The notes under the pieces were generated by a model, which saw only the letters and a list, made by a program, of their open reading frames with translations, searched no databases and was not told the origin of the DNA. 13,373 nucleotides of DNA from an uncultured Sphingobacteriia bacterium (GTDB taxonomy: Bacteria; Bacteroidota; Bacteroidia; Chitinophagales; Chitinophagaceae): assembly GCA_945957225.1 (NCBI GenBank), contig CAMFKK010000027.1, forward strand, positions 1 to 13,373, given 5' to 3'. Below are positions 7,754-13,373 of the stretch, piece by piece (the first letter of the stretch is position 1; each line of letters opens with the position of its first letter). The translations under genes were made by a program, and so were the position numbers.

Positions 7754-8155
7754 ATGAACCTACGCCTACCGCTTACCGCTGTCTGCCTATTTGGTATAGG
7801 CATATTCTCTAATGCCCAAAGTTCCAAACCTAAGGTTGAGAATGGACCAGACGCCATTCCCGTTACGGTCAAAAGCAGTCCAAAGAAGAAAAAAAATACC
7901 GTAGAAGTGACCAAGTTCACTCCTCCTGTAATTGTAAAGGACGGAGACAAACAAGCAGCACCACCGCCTCCACCTTCGCCAAAACAAGCTGTGAAAAAGG
8001 ATTTACCGGCACCACCTCCGCCACCGAAACAGGGATTAAAAAATGATTTACCAGCGCCACCTCCACCACCCAAGGAAGCCAGAAAAGCTACAGCCCCAAA
8101 AAAAGAATTACCACCCCCGCCTCCACCTCCCAGGGCTCCCAAACAAAAGGACTAA
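7754..8155 (+). CDS. Small secreted proline/lysine-rich repeat protein, function unknown
   Basis: A 133-residue protein. Residues 1-21 form a signal peptide (basic start, hydrophobic core around LTAVCLFGIGIF, then SNA before Gln22), with predicted cleavage by signal peptidase I; there is no lipobox Cys at the right place. The mature part is strongly basic: a KKKK patch (44-47), a short TPPVIVKDGD stretch, then four proline blocks at residues 70-74, 87-91, 102-106 and 120-126, joined by Lys-rich linkers. Two successive units share the pattern K-K/N-DLPAPPPPPK and are 15 residues apart; KKELPPPPPPP is a diverged copy. No hydrophobic core or enzyme motif is visible, so the protein is probably extended or disordered, resembling the periplasm-spanning linkers of TonB-like proteins without their domains. 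It is a single gene with its own terminator. A reverse-strand glycine-rich frame across it is a composition artefact. No homologue comes to mind. Confidence 0.85.
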   Translation: MNLRLPLTAVCLFGIGIFSNAQSSKPKVENGPDAIPVTVKSSPKKKKNTVEVTKFTPPVIVKDGDKQAAPPPPPSPKQAVKKDLPAPPPPPKQGLKNDLPAPPPPPKEARKATAPKKELPPPPPPPRAPKQKD

Positions 8156-8185
8156 GCTGGGGACTTAACTATTGTACAAAAAAAT

Positions 8186-8220
8186 GCCGCTAGGTTTTAC
8201 CCTAGCGGCTATTTTTATTT
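8186..8220 (+). terminator. Strong intrinsic terminator, probably bidirectional
   Basis: A perfect 9-bp stem, GCCGCTAGG (8186-8194) with CCTAGCGGC (8201-8209), closes a 6-base loop and is followed by TATTTTTATTT. It ends the proline-rich gene 30 bases after its stop. A run of seven A upstream (8178-8184) becomes a U-tract on the minus strand, so it can also terminate the iscS-iscU-iscA transcript, which ends at 8259. Confidence 0.9.
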
Positions 8221-8258
8221 GCAAATGTAGCTTTCGCTGACAGTTCTTTGGCTCTATT

Positions 8259-8615
8259 TTATACGGCAAAACTTTCTCCACAACCACAGCTTCTTGAAGC
8301 ATTGGGGTTATTGAAATAAAAGCCCTTGCCATTGAGTCCATCAGAAAAATCTAGTTCTGTATTCACCAAGTATAAAAAGCTTTTTAAGTCTGTTACCACT
8401 TTCACGCCATTGTCTTCAAAGACTTGGTCCATGGGTTTGATTTCGTTATCAAAATCTAATTTATAACTCAAACCAGAACATCCTCCACCCACTACACCAA
8501 CACGCAGAAAATAAGATGCATCACCAGATACACCTGCTTCTTCCATGAGTTGAACCACTTTTTTCTTAGCCTTCTCGCTTACGTAAATACTATTTTCTAA
8601 TGCAACTTCTGCCAT
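8259..8615 (-). CDS. iscA: A-type iron-sulfur carrier (IscA/SufA/ErpA family)
   Basis: A 118-residue HesB/IscA family protein with the three invariant cysteines: Cys46 in GGGCSGLSY and Cys110/Cys112 in SRSCGCGESF. These ligate Fe or an Fe-S cluster, and the protein passes clusters from the IscU scaffold to apo-targets in the cytoplasm. The C-terminal FNNP-A-SCGCG-SF block is diagnostic of the family. Which subfamily (IscA, SufA or ErpA) cannot be decided by eye; I use iscA because of the iscS-iscU neighbours. It is the last gene of the operon, 35 bases after iscU, with a perfect hairpin in the gap that ends 11 bases before its ATG. Confidence 0.93.
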   Translation of the reverse strand: MAEVALENSIYVSEKAKKKVVQLMEEAGVSGDASYFLRVGVVGGGCSGLSYKLDFDNEIKPMDQVFEDNGVKVVTDLKSFLYLVNTELDFSDGLNGKGFYFNNPNASRSCGCGESFAV

Positions 8616-8626
8616 AACTTATCTTT

Positions 8627-8646
8627 TGACGGTACTATTACCGTCA
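8627..8646 (-). other. Intercistronic hairpin between iscU and iscA
   Basis: TGACGGTA (8627-8634) and TACCGTCA (8639-8646) form a perfect 8-bp inverted repeat around a 4-base loop, between the iscU stop and the iscA start. No U-tract follows on the minus strand, so it is not a standard terminator. It could protect the upstream mRNA end, tune iscA translation, or be a protein-binding palindrome. Confidence 0.7.
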
Positions 8647-8650
8647 GTCA

Positions 8651-9067
8651 TTAATGTATCCTTTCTTCAAACACCAATTGCTCCAAACCATTCTTGGTAC
8701 GGTAGTCATTGATGGCCGCTTTAATAGCGTCTTCTGCCAATACAGAACAGTGAATTTTTACAGGAGGAAGATTTAATTCTTCTACCAAATCCATATTGTC
8801 AATGGCTACAGCTTGGTCTACGGTCTTGCCCTTTAACCACTCTGTTGCCAGAGAAGAAGAAGCAATAGCAGAGCCACATCCAAAGGTTTTGAATTTAGCA
8901 TCGGTGATAACGCCGGTTGCATCGTCTACTTCAATTTGCAAACGCATTACGTCTCCGCATTCTGGAGCGCCAACCAATCCGGTACCTACATTCTTTTTAG
9001 CCTTGTCCAAAGTACCAACATTCTTTGGGTTGCTATAATGGTCAATAACTTTTTCTGAATATGCCAT
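8651..9067 (-). CDS. iscU: Fe-S cluster assembly scaffold IscU
   Basis: A 138-residue cytoplasmic scaffold on which IscS-derived sulfur and iron are assembled. The three cluster-ligand cysteines and the accessory Asp are present: Cys37 and Asp39 in GAPECGDV, Cys64 in FGCGSAIASSS, Cys107 in KIHCSVLAED, with His106 next to it. The N-terminus (YSEKVIDHYSNPKNVG) is typical IscU rather than SufU: there is no SufU-type insertion between the first two cysteines. LPPVK (100-104) is the motif recognised by the HscA chaperone, although no hscA, hscB or ferredoxin gene is in the window. It sits 35 bases after iscS and 35 bases before iscA, so the three are probably co-transcribed. Confidence 0.96.
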   Translation of the reverse strand: MAYSEKVIDHYSNPKNVGTLDKAKKNVGTGLVGAPECGDVMRLQIEVDDATGVITDAKFKTFGCGSAIASSSLATEWLKGKTVDQAVAIDNMDLVEELNLPPVKIHCSVLAEDAIKAAINDYRTKNGLEQLVFEERIH

Positions 9068-9102
9068 GGTATCTTATTTTATGTGGGAGTGATTTAAAAA
9101 AA

Positions 9103-10320
9103 TTAATGATGTGCCCATTCAATTTTATCCATATCAACACCTTCTTTGAACATTTCCCAAAGCGGGCTCATATCGCGCAGCTTTAAAACAGTTTCACTGA
9201 TGGCTTTAATGGTATAATCAATTTGCTCTTCTGTGGTAAACCTACCTAAACCAAAACGTAGAGAACTATGTGCCAAGTCATCGCCCAAGCCCAATGCTTT
9301 TAAAACATAGCTTGGTTCTAATGAAGCAGAAGTACAGGCTGATCCGGAAGAGAGGGCAATATTTTTATTAAAGCCCATTAACAAACCTTCTCCTTCTACG
9401 TATTTGAAAGAAATATTGGTGACATGTGGTAAACGGTGCTCACGGCTACCATTCACGTATGCTTCTTCTAATTGCATCAATGCGTTTTCTAACTTATCAC
9501 GCAGTTTGCTCAAGCGCTCTGCATCGGCTGCCATTTCTAGTCTGGCCAATTCACAGGCTTTACCAAATCCTACAATACCTGGCACGTTTAAAGTACCGCT
9601 ACGCATACCGCGCTCGTGTCCGCCTCCGTCCATTTGAGCAGTTACTTTTACGCGTGGATTCTTTCTGCGTACATACAAAGCTCCAATCCCTTTTGGACCA
9701 TACATTTTGTGTGCAGTAAATGCCATCACATCAATGCCATCTTTGTTTACGTCAACTGGCACTTTACCTACGGCTTGTACCGCATCAGAGAAAAATAAGA
9801 CACCATGCTTTTTGGCAATAGCGCTGATTTCTTTCACGGGTTGGATCACCCCAATCTCGTTGTTCGCATACATGATGGCGATGAGAATGGTAGTTGGTTT
9901 TATTGCTGCTTCTAATTCAGCCAAATTTACCAAACCGTCTGCCCCAACTTCTAAGTAGGTTACTTCTCCACCACTTCGTTCAATATGTTTGCAGGTATCC
10001 AAGACCGCTTTGTGCTCGGTAGTACAAGTGATAATATGATTACCCTTACTGGCATACATTTCATAGACACCCTTGATACCAAGATTATCTCCTTCAGTAG
10101 CTCCTGAAGTAAAAATGATTTCTTTTGGGTCAGCACCAATTAATTTGGCTACTTGCTCACGCGCATAATCTACGGCTTCCTCCGCTTCCCATCCAAAAGG
10201 GTGGTTACGGCTAGCAGCATTACCAAAATGCTCAGTAAAATAAGGTAACATGGTTTCCAATACCCTTGGATCCATGGGTGTTGTGGCGTTATTGTCCAGA
10301 TATATGGGTAATTTCAGCAT
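9103..10320 (-). CDS. iscS: Cysteine desulfurase IscS
   Basis: A PLP-dependent enzyme converting L-cysteine to L-alanine and holding the sulfur as a persulfide for IscU and other acceptors. With the ATG at 10320 it has 405 residues, a normal IscS length. It shows YLDNNATTP near the N-terminus, EHKAVLDTC with the PLP-stacking His103, TAHKMYGPKGIG with the PLP lysine (Lys205), GGGHERGMRSGT, and SSGSACTSASLEPS with the catalytic cysteine (Cys329) in the flexible loop typical of group I desulfurases. A TTG at 10326 would add two residues; I prefer the ATG. It is the first gene of the iscS-iscU-iscA operon. There is no iscR-type regulator ahead of it; the upstream gene is a divergent epimerase. 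Confidence 0.96.
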   Translation of the reverse strand: MLKLPIYLDNNATTPMDPRVLETMLPYFTEHFGNAASRNHPFGWEAEEAVDYAREQVAKLIGADPKEIIFTSGATEGDNLGIKGVYEMYASKGNHIITCTTEHKAVLDTCKHIERSGGEVTYLEVGADGLVNLAELEAAIKPTTILIAIMYANNEIGVIQPVKEISAIAKKHGVLFFSDAVQAVGKVPVDVNKDGIDVMAFTAHKMYGPKGIGALYVRRKNPRVKVTAQMDGGGHERGMRSGTLNVPGIVGFGKACELARLEMAADAERLSKLRDKLENALMQLEEAYVNGSREHRLPHVTNISFKYVEGEGLLMGFNKNIALSSGSACTSASLEPSYVLKALGLGDDLAHSSLRFGLGRFTTEEQIDYTIKAISETVLKLRDMSPLWEMFKEGVDMDKIEWAHH

Positions 10321-10349
10321 AGTCAAAATGGTTTATTCTAGGTATAACA

Positions 10350-10357
10350 CAAAAGTA
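10350..10357 (-). promoter_or_regulatory. Predicted -7 box for the iscS operon
   Basis: TACTTTTG on the minus strand (10357 to 10350) matches TAnnTTTG exactly and would give a leader of about 24 bases before the iscS ATG. No TTG is present at the expected -33 position, so either an activator is needed or the match is chance. Confidence 0.35.
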
Positions 10358-10372
10358 TGCCAATAGGTTCTA

Positions 10373-10380
10373 TAAATTTG
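10373..10380 (+). promoter_or_regulatory. Predicted -7 box for the epimerase gene
   Basis: TAAATTTG matches TAnnTTTG exactly and predicts a start near 10386, leaving a leader of about 60 bases before the ATG at 10446. No clear -33 TTG is present at 19-23 bases upstream. It lies 15 bases from the opposing iscS -7 box. Confidence 0.3.
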
Positions 10381-10445
10381 AGGAGGAAATCCTTGGCCTA
10401 CACGTTTTTCCTCAATTCGTAAAGCAACCATATTATAATAGTATC

Positions 10446-10850
10446 ATGATAAAACTAGAACATATTGGCATTGCCGTGAAAGATCTGGAACAATCCATCC
10501 CCCTATTTGAGACCTTATTAAATACCCCCTGTTATAAAACAGAAATAGTTGAATCTGAACAGGTTGCAACAGCATTTTTTCAAAAAGGGGAGAGCAAAAT
10601 TGAGTTATTAGGCAATTTGGCCGCAGGGGGCGTCATTGAAAAATACCTAGAAAAAAAGGGAGAAGGCATTCACCACTTGGCTTTTGCCGTAAGCGATATT
10701 AGGGCTGAAATGACCCGTTTGGCAGCAGCTGGTTTTCAATTGTTGCAAACAGAACCCAAGCGCGGGGCCGATAATAAATGGGTTTGTTTTCTGCATCCTA
10801 AAACCACCAATGGTGTTTTAATAGAATTGTGTCAGGAAATAGCAGACTAG
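10446..10850 (+). CDS. mce: Methylmalonyl-CoA epimerase
   Basis: A 134-residue, single-chain vicinal-oxygen-chelate (glyoxalase fold) protein that interconverts (2S)- and (2R)-methylmalonyl-CoA, linking propionyl-CoA and succinyl-CoA metabolism in the cytoplasm. The start MIKLEHIGIAVKDL gives metal ligand His6. KIELLG (51-56), GEGIHHLAFAV (72-82, with the ligand His76 or His77) and GVLIELCQ (with Glu127) complete the expected metal site, and KWVCFLHPK-T-GVLIEL is the usual C-terminal block. Length is normal for the family. Its mutase partner (mutA/mutB) is not in the window. It is a stand-alone gene between divergent iscS and convergent rnc; its stop codon overlaps that of rnc by 4 bases, and no terminator is visible between them. 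A generic glyoxalase-family assignment is the main alternative. Confidence 0.9.
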   Translation: MIKLEHIGIAVKDLEQSIPLFETLLNTPCYKTEIVESEQVATAFFQKGESKIELLGNLAAGGVIEKYLEKKGEGIHHLAFAVSDIRAEMTRLAAAGFQLLQTEPKRGADNKWVCFLHPKTTNGVLIELCQEIAD

Positions 10851-11554
10851 AGTCCTAATTTTTCTACGGCAATTTGGGCAGCTACTTGGCTAGCGTCTTT
10901 TTTGTTATATCCCTTACCCTGTGAAAGGATCTCACCGTCTAAAACGGCATTGATGGTAAAGAGTCTACGGCTGCCTTCCATTTTTTCATGGGCCAATTCA
11001 AAATTCAAGACCTTGCCATTTTTGTTGGCCCAACCAATCAACTTGTTTTTGAGGTTGATGTCTATGAGTTCTAGGTCATCCACAAACATATGGGGGATCA
11101 CAATTTGCTTGAGCACCCAATTGCTGGTTTTGACATAACCCTTGTCTAGGTATACCGCTCCCACCAAGGCTTCAAGCGTATTACCAAAAATCTGGCTACC
11201 CTTGAGGGAATTATCAAACTTATTGTAGAAAGTGAGTTTTTTTAGCCCCATTTTAAGGGCAATATCATTGAGCTGTTGGCGGTTCACCATCTTGGAGCGC
11301 ATCTCGGTTAAAAAGCCTTCTCCCTTATAAGGATAGCGTTTGAAAAGATAATCAGCTACTATGGCGCTCAATACCGCATCACCCAAATATTCTAAGCGTT
11401 CGTTGTTCTCGTCCGCAGTTTCTTTGACGGATCTATGTGAGAGGGCAGTTCTGTACAGCAAAGCATTACCAGGCTTGATACCCAGCACGTTTTTCAACTG
11501 TTTTTCAAAAGAAGCTTCAGGTGACTTTTTGAGTAGTTGTTTGAAGAATTGCAC
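10847..11554 (-). CDS. rnc: Ribonuclease III
   Basis: A double-strand-specific endoribonuclease for rRNA and mRNA processing, 235 residues. The catalytic domain contains NERLEYLGDAVL (51-62; Glu52, Glu55 and Asp59 correspond to the first metal-binding cluster) and GNTLEALVGAVYLDKG (124-139; Glu128 is the essential C-terminal Glu). A dsRNA-binding domain follows (about 167-234) with the typical end KKDASQVAAQIAVEKL. At the position of the fourth conserved acidic residue (Asp114 in E. coli, Asp107 in Aquifex) this protein has Asn125. I recall Asn here in other Bacteroidota RNase III proteins, so it may be a lineage feature. The start is GTG at 11554, since no ATG precedes Met85 and a stop codon lies four codons upstream; AGG sits just ahead of it. 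It follows the fabF stop by 4 bases, so coupled translation is likely. Confidence 0.95.
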   Translation of the reverse strand: MQFFKQLLKKSPEASFEKQLKNVLGIKPGNALLYRTALSHRSVKETADENNERLEYLGDAVLSAIVADYLFKRYPYKGEGFLTEMRSKMVNRQQLNDIALKMGLKKLTFYNKFDNSLKGSQIFGNTLEALVGAVYLDKGYVKTSNWVLKQIVIPHMFVDDLELIDINLKNKLIGWANKNGKVLNFELAHEKMEGSRRLFTINAVLDGEILSQGKGYNKKDASQVAAQIAVEKLGL

Positions 11555-11558
11555 GAAC

Positions 11559-12812
11559 CTAAGCTACGTATTTTTTAACAATCACACAGGCGTTATGACC
11601 TCCAAAACCAAAGGTATTACTCAAGGCCGCACGCACCAGTCTTTTCTGGGGTTGGTTAAAAGTAAAATTCAGTCTAGGATCCAAACTTGGATCAGCTGTA
11701 AAATGATTGATAGTAGGCGGAACAATATCATGAATCACACTCTGGATACAGGCAATAGACTCAATTACACCAGCGGCTCCCAAACAGTGACCTGTCATGG
11801 ATTTGGTGGCGCTGATATTCAAGTTATAAGCATGTTCACCAAATACTTCTGTAATGGCTTTTGCTTCTGCTCCATCACCCAATGGTGTGGATGTTCCATG
11901 TGTGTTTATGTAGTCAATTTCTTCAGGTTGCATACCCGCGTCTTTGAGGGCAGCAATCATTACATTACGCGCACCCAAACCTTCTGGATGGGGGGCAGTT
12001 AAGTGATAAGCATCGGCAGTGGCTCCACCACCAGCTATTTCACAATAGATTTTTGCACCGCGTTTAATGGCGTGCTCGTATTCTTCTAAAACCAATACCC
12101 CTGCAGCTTCTCCCATTACAAAACCATCGCGGTCCTTGTCATAGGGTCGGCTAGCGGTTTTAGGATCATCATTGCGTTCGCTCATGGCTTTCATGGCGTT
12201 AAATCCACCAACACCAGCTTCGCTGATTACGGCTTCGGATCCGCCACTAATAATGATATCGGCCTTGCCCAAACGAATATTATCACAGGCTGCAATAATA
12301 CCATTGGTTGAAGAGGCACAAGCACTTACAACGGCAAAATTGGGGCCACGGAATCCGTGGCGCATAGAGATTTGTCCGGCTGCAATATCCAAAATCATTT
12401 TTGGGATAAAGAAGGGATTGAATCTAGGAGTACCATCGCCCTGGGCAAAACTGGTTACTTCTTCCTGAAAAGTACGAAGACCACCAATTCCACTGGCAAA
12501 AATAACACCCACCCTATCCACATCTACATTTTCCTTGCTGATTCCGGCGTCTACAACGGCCATATCACTGGCTACCAAGGCCAATTGTGCAAATCGGTCT
12601 AATTTTCTGGCTTCTTTCCTATCCATAAAATTGGTAGGATCAAATCCTTTTACCTCACAGGCAAATCTTGTTTTGAATTTGCTGGCATCAAATAAAGTGA
12701 TAGCATCGGCTCCTGAAACACCGTTCAGAAGATTTGTCCAATATTCCTCCAGATTGTTTCCAATGGGGGTCAACGCACCAATTCCGGTAACTACTACTCT
12801 TTTCAATTGCAT
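11559..12812 (-). CDS. fabF: Beta-ketoacyl-ACP synthase II
   Basis: A condensing enzyme of type II fatty acid synthesis: it extends acyl-ACP by two carbons from malonyl-ACP. With the ATG at 12812 it has 417 residues; a TTG at 12818 would add two. The thiolase-fold signatures are all present: RVVVTGIGALTPIG at the start, VVSACASSTNGI with the nucleophile Cys165, NTHGTSTPLGD with His305, KSMTGHCLGAAG with Lys337 and His342, and NTFGFGGHNA with the Phe403 gate region. The Cys-His-His triad and length fit FabF rather than FabH. It lies between acpP (87 bases upstream) and rnc (4 bases downstream), a gene order widespread in Bacteroidota. Confidence 0.97.
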   Translation of the reverse strand: MQLKRVVVTGIGALTPIGNNLEEYWTNLLNGVSGADAITLFDASKFKTRFACEVKGFDPTNFMDRKEARKLDRFAQLALVASDMAVVDAGISKENVDVDRVGVIFASGIGGLRTFQEEVTSFAQGDGTPRFNPFFIPKMILDIAAGQISMRHGFRGPNFAVVSACASSTNGIIAACDNIRLGKADIIISGGSEAVISEAGVGGFNAMKAMSERNDDPKTASRPYDKDRDGFVMGEAAGVLVLEEYEHAIKRGAKIYCEIAGGGATADAYHLTAPHPEGLGARNVMIAALKDAGMQPEEIDYINTHGTSTPLGDGAEAKAITEVFGEHAYNLNISATKSMTGHCLGAAGVIESIACIQSVIHDIVPPTINHFTADPSLDPRLNFTFNQPQKRLVRAALSNTFGFGGHNACVIVKKYVA

Positions 12813-12834
12813 ATCCAAAGCCTATTTGAAGTGA

Positions 12835-12875
12835 TAATCCGCCTTTCATGACCAAGGCCATAGAAAAGCGGATTA
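12835..12875 (-). other. Long imperfect hairpin between acpP and fabF
   Basis: TAATCCGC (12835-12842) pairs with GCGGATTA (12868-12875). After one C/A mismatch, TTTC (12844-12847) pairs with GAAA (12863-12866). After a one-base bulge, ATGACC pairs with GGCCAT with one mismatch, leaving a tiny loop. The structure fills half of the 87-base gap. No U-tract follows it in the direction of transcription, so it is more likely an mRNA-stability or processing element than a terminator. Confidence 0.7.
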
Positions 12876-12899
12876 AATTATTCCTAGTGAAGGGATTTC

Positions 12900-13136
12900 T
12901 TACTTGGCGTGCTCTTCCAGGTAAGCTACAGCCTGTCCAACAGTTGTGATGGTTTCAGCCTGCTCATCAGGGATAGAGATGTTAAATTCCTTTTCGAACT
13001 CCATAATCAACTCTACGGTATCCAAAGAATCGGCACCCAGGTCATTTGTAAAAGAAGCTTCGTTTGTTACCTCTGCTTCGTCTACGCCTAACTTGTCAAC
13101 TATGATTTTCTTTACTCTTGTTGCGATGTCTGACAT
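12900..13136 (-). CDS. acpP: Acyl carrier protein
   Basis: A small acidic cytoplasmic protein of 78 residues that carries acyl chains on a 4'-phosphopantetheine arm during fatty acid (and derived lipid) synthesis. The attachment serine is Ser37 in the motif GADSLDTVEL, followed by EFEKEFNISIPDEQAE and a C-terminal helix, matching AcpP closely in length and sequence. The start at 13136 (MSDIATRV) is the usual AcpP start; the open frame extends to 13223, but those extra residues are basic, Cys-containing and overlap the predicted promoter. It is the first gene of acpP-fabF-rnc. Confidence 0.97.
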   Translation of the reverse strand: MSDIATRVKKIIVDKLGVDEAEVTNEASFTNDLGADSLDTVELIMEFEKEFNISIPDEQAETITTVGQAVAYLEEHAK

Positions 13137-13159
13137 TGTAAAAGTTTTTGTTACAGGCG

Positions 13160-13167
13160 CAAAAATA
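13160..13167 (-). promoter_or_regulatory. Predicted -7 box for acpP
   Basis: TATTTTTG on the minus strand (13167 to 13160) matches TAnnTTTG exactly, with a predicted start near 13154 and a leader of about 17 bases. The -33 position has no clean TTG. AT-rich context makes chance matches easy. Confidence 0.35.
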
Positions 13168-13302
13168 TACTTTTTAGCAAAACCGCCATCTTTTAATGCA
13201 TTTTTGTTTCCACAACTATTCACTAATAATTGTTAGTACCCTTTGATTTTCACGTTTTTTCATCTAAAAAAGGTTTGCTATCTTGTAGGCTTACTCTAGC
13301 CT

Positions 13303-13373
13303 ATGCCTTTACAAATCATTGACCACGGCTCTATTCAACACCAACAAATGGTAGAATTGCGTTTTCAAATGCT
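13303..13373 (+). CDS. Start of a gene, possibly a GNAT family N-acetyltransferase (3' end outside window)
   Basis: Only 23 complete codons are visible, beginning MPLQIIDHGS and continuing QQMVELRFQM. The pattern of a short strand, an acidic/His turn and then a helix with Q-x-M-V-x-L-R resembles the N-terminus of Bacteroidota GNAT acetyltransferases, where the Leu-Arg pair starts the first helix. That is suggestive only. The frame is open to the window end and lies divergent to acpP across a 166-base intergenic region. There is a weak TTTG ... AAGGTTTG promoter-like pair at 13242-13277 ahead of it, but the spacer of 24 bases is long. Confidence 0.5.
   Translation, partial: MPLQIIDHGSIQHQQMVELRFQM

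Noticed and set aside
7741..8142. Long minus-strand open frame encoding a glycine-rich protein
   Set aside because: It is the reverse complement of the proline codons in the real plus-strand gene; CCN runs always give GGN frames. The plus-strand frame has a signal peptide, promoter-like site and terminator.
7961..8155. Proline-block repeats considered as a CRISPR array or tandem DNA repeat
   Set aside because: Spacings differ (about 17, 15 and 18 codons), the similarity is mainly at the protein level, and there are no conserved DNA repeats with unique spacers.
10383..10413. 7-bp stem (GAGGAAA with TTTCCTC) in the epimerase leader, considered as a riboswitch or attenuator
   Set aside because: The loop is 17 bases, the stem is A/G-rich against T/C-rich, and it matches no riboswitch architecture I know.
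11361..12002. 213-codon plus-strand open frame antisense to rnc/fabF
   Set aside because: It lies opposite highly conserved catalytic regions of two certain genes; its translation is compositionally odd, with scattered Cys and His.
12346..12362. Perfect short palindrome CCACGG-AATCC-GTGG-like inside fabF
   Set aside because: It lies within the conserved coding region (residues around the HGFRGPNF motif), where codon constraints explain it; no regulatory context.

Overview
The window looks like ordinary chromosome from a member of the Bacteroidota, most likely family Chitinophagaceae (Sediminibacterium-like); the family is an inference from protein flavour, not a database match. Evidence for the phylum: a gldF-gldG pair, a MurF-alanine racemase fusion, the gene order acpP-fabF-rnc, near absence of Shine-Dalgarno sequences, and several TAnnTTTG-type -7 boxes upstream of operons. 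There is no tRNA, rRNA, insertion sequence, phage gene or CRISPR array, and no stretch over 300 bases lacks a gene.

Layout, left to right. (1) 1-983, + strand: the 3' part of a lipoprotein gene whose lipobox (Ala-Gly-Cys) sits right at the window edge. (2) 980-7649, - strand: a compact five-gene run read gldF, gldG, terC, murF-alr, lspA. It encodes two subunits of a gliding-associated ABC transporter, a TerC-type membrane protein, a bifunctional peptidoglycan-precursor enzyme and lipoprotein signal peptidase. Gaps are 39 bases or less and two genes overlap by one base, so a single envelope-related operon is plausible. (3) 7754-8155, + strand: a small secreted proline/lysine-rich repeat protein, followed by a strong terminator at 8186-8220. 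(4) 8259-10320, - strand: a minimal Fe-S assembly operon iscS-iscU-iscA, with a perfect 8-bp hairpin between iscU and iscA. (5) 10446-10850, + strand: methylmalonyl-CoA epimerase. (6) 10847-13136, - strand: acpP-fabF-rnc, with a long imperfect hairpin between acpP and fabF. (7) 13303 to the end, + strand: the first 23 codons of a gene, perhaps a GNAT acetyltransferase.

How they work together: most are housekeeping. D-Ala supply and precursor ligation (murF-alr) and lipoprotein maturation (lspA) serve the envelope. IscS takes sulfur from cysteine, IscU scaffolds the cluster and the A-type carrier delivers it. AcpP carries acyl chains that FabF elongates, and RNase III is translated directly behind FabF. 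I found no convincing undescribed multi-gene system. The points most worth a second look are the proline-rich repeat protein, the Asp-to-Asn change in the RNase III metal site, the altered MurF motif in the fusion, the two intercistronic hairpins, and the interlocked divergent promoters between iscS and the epimerase gene.
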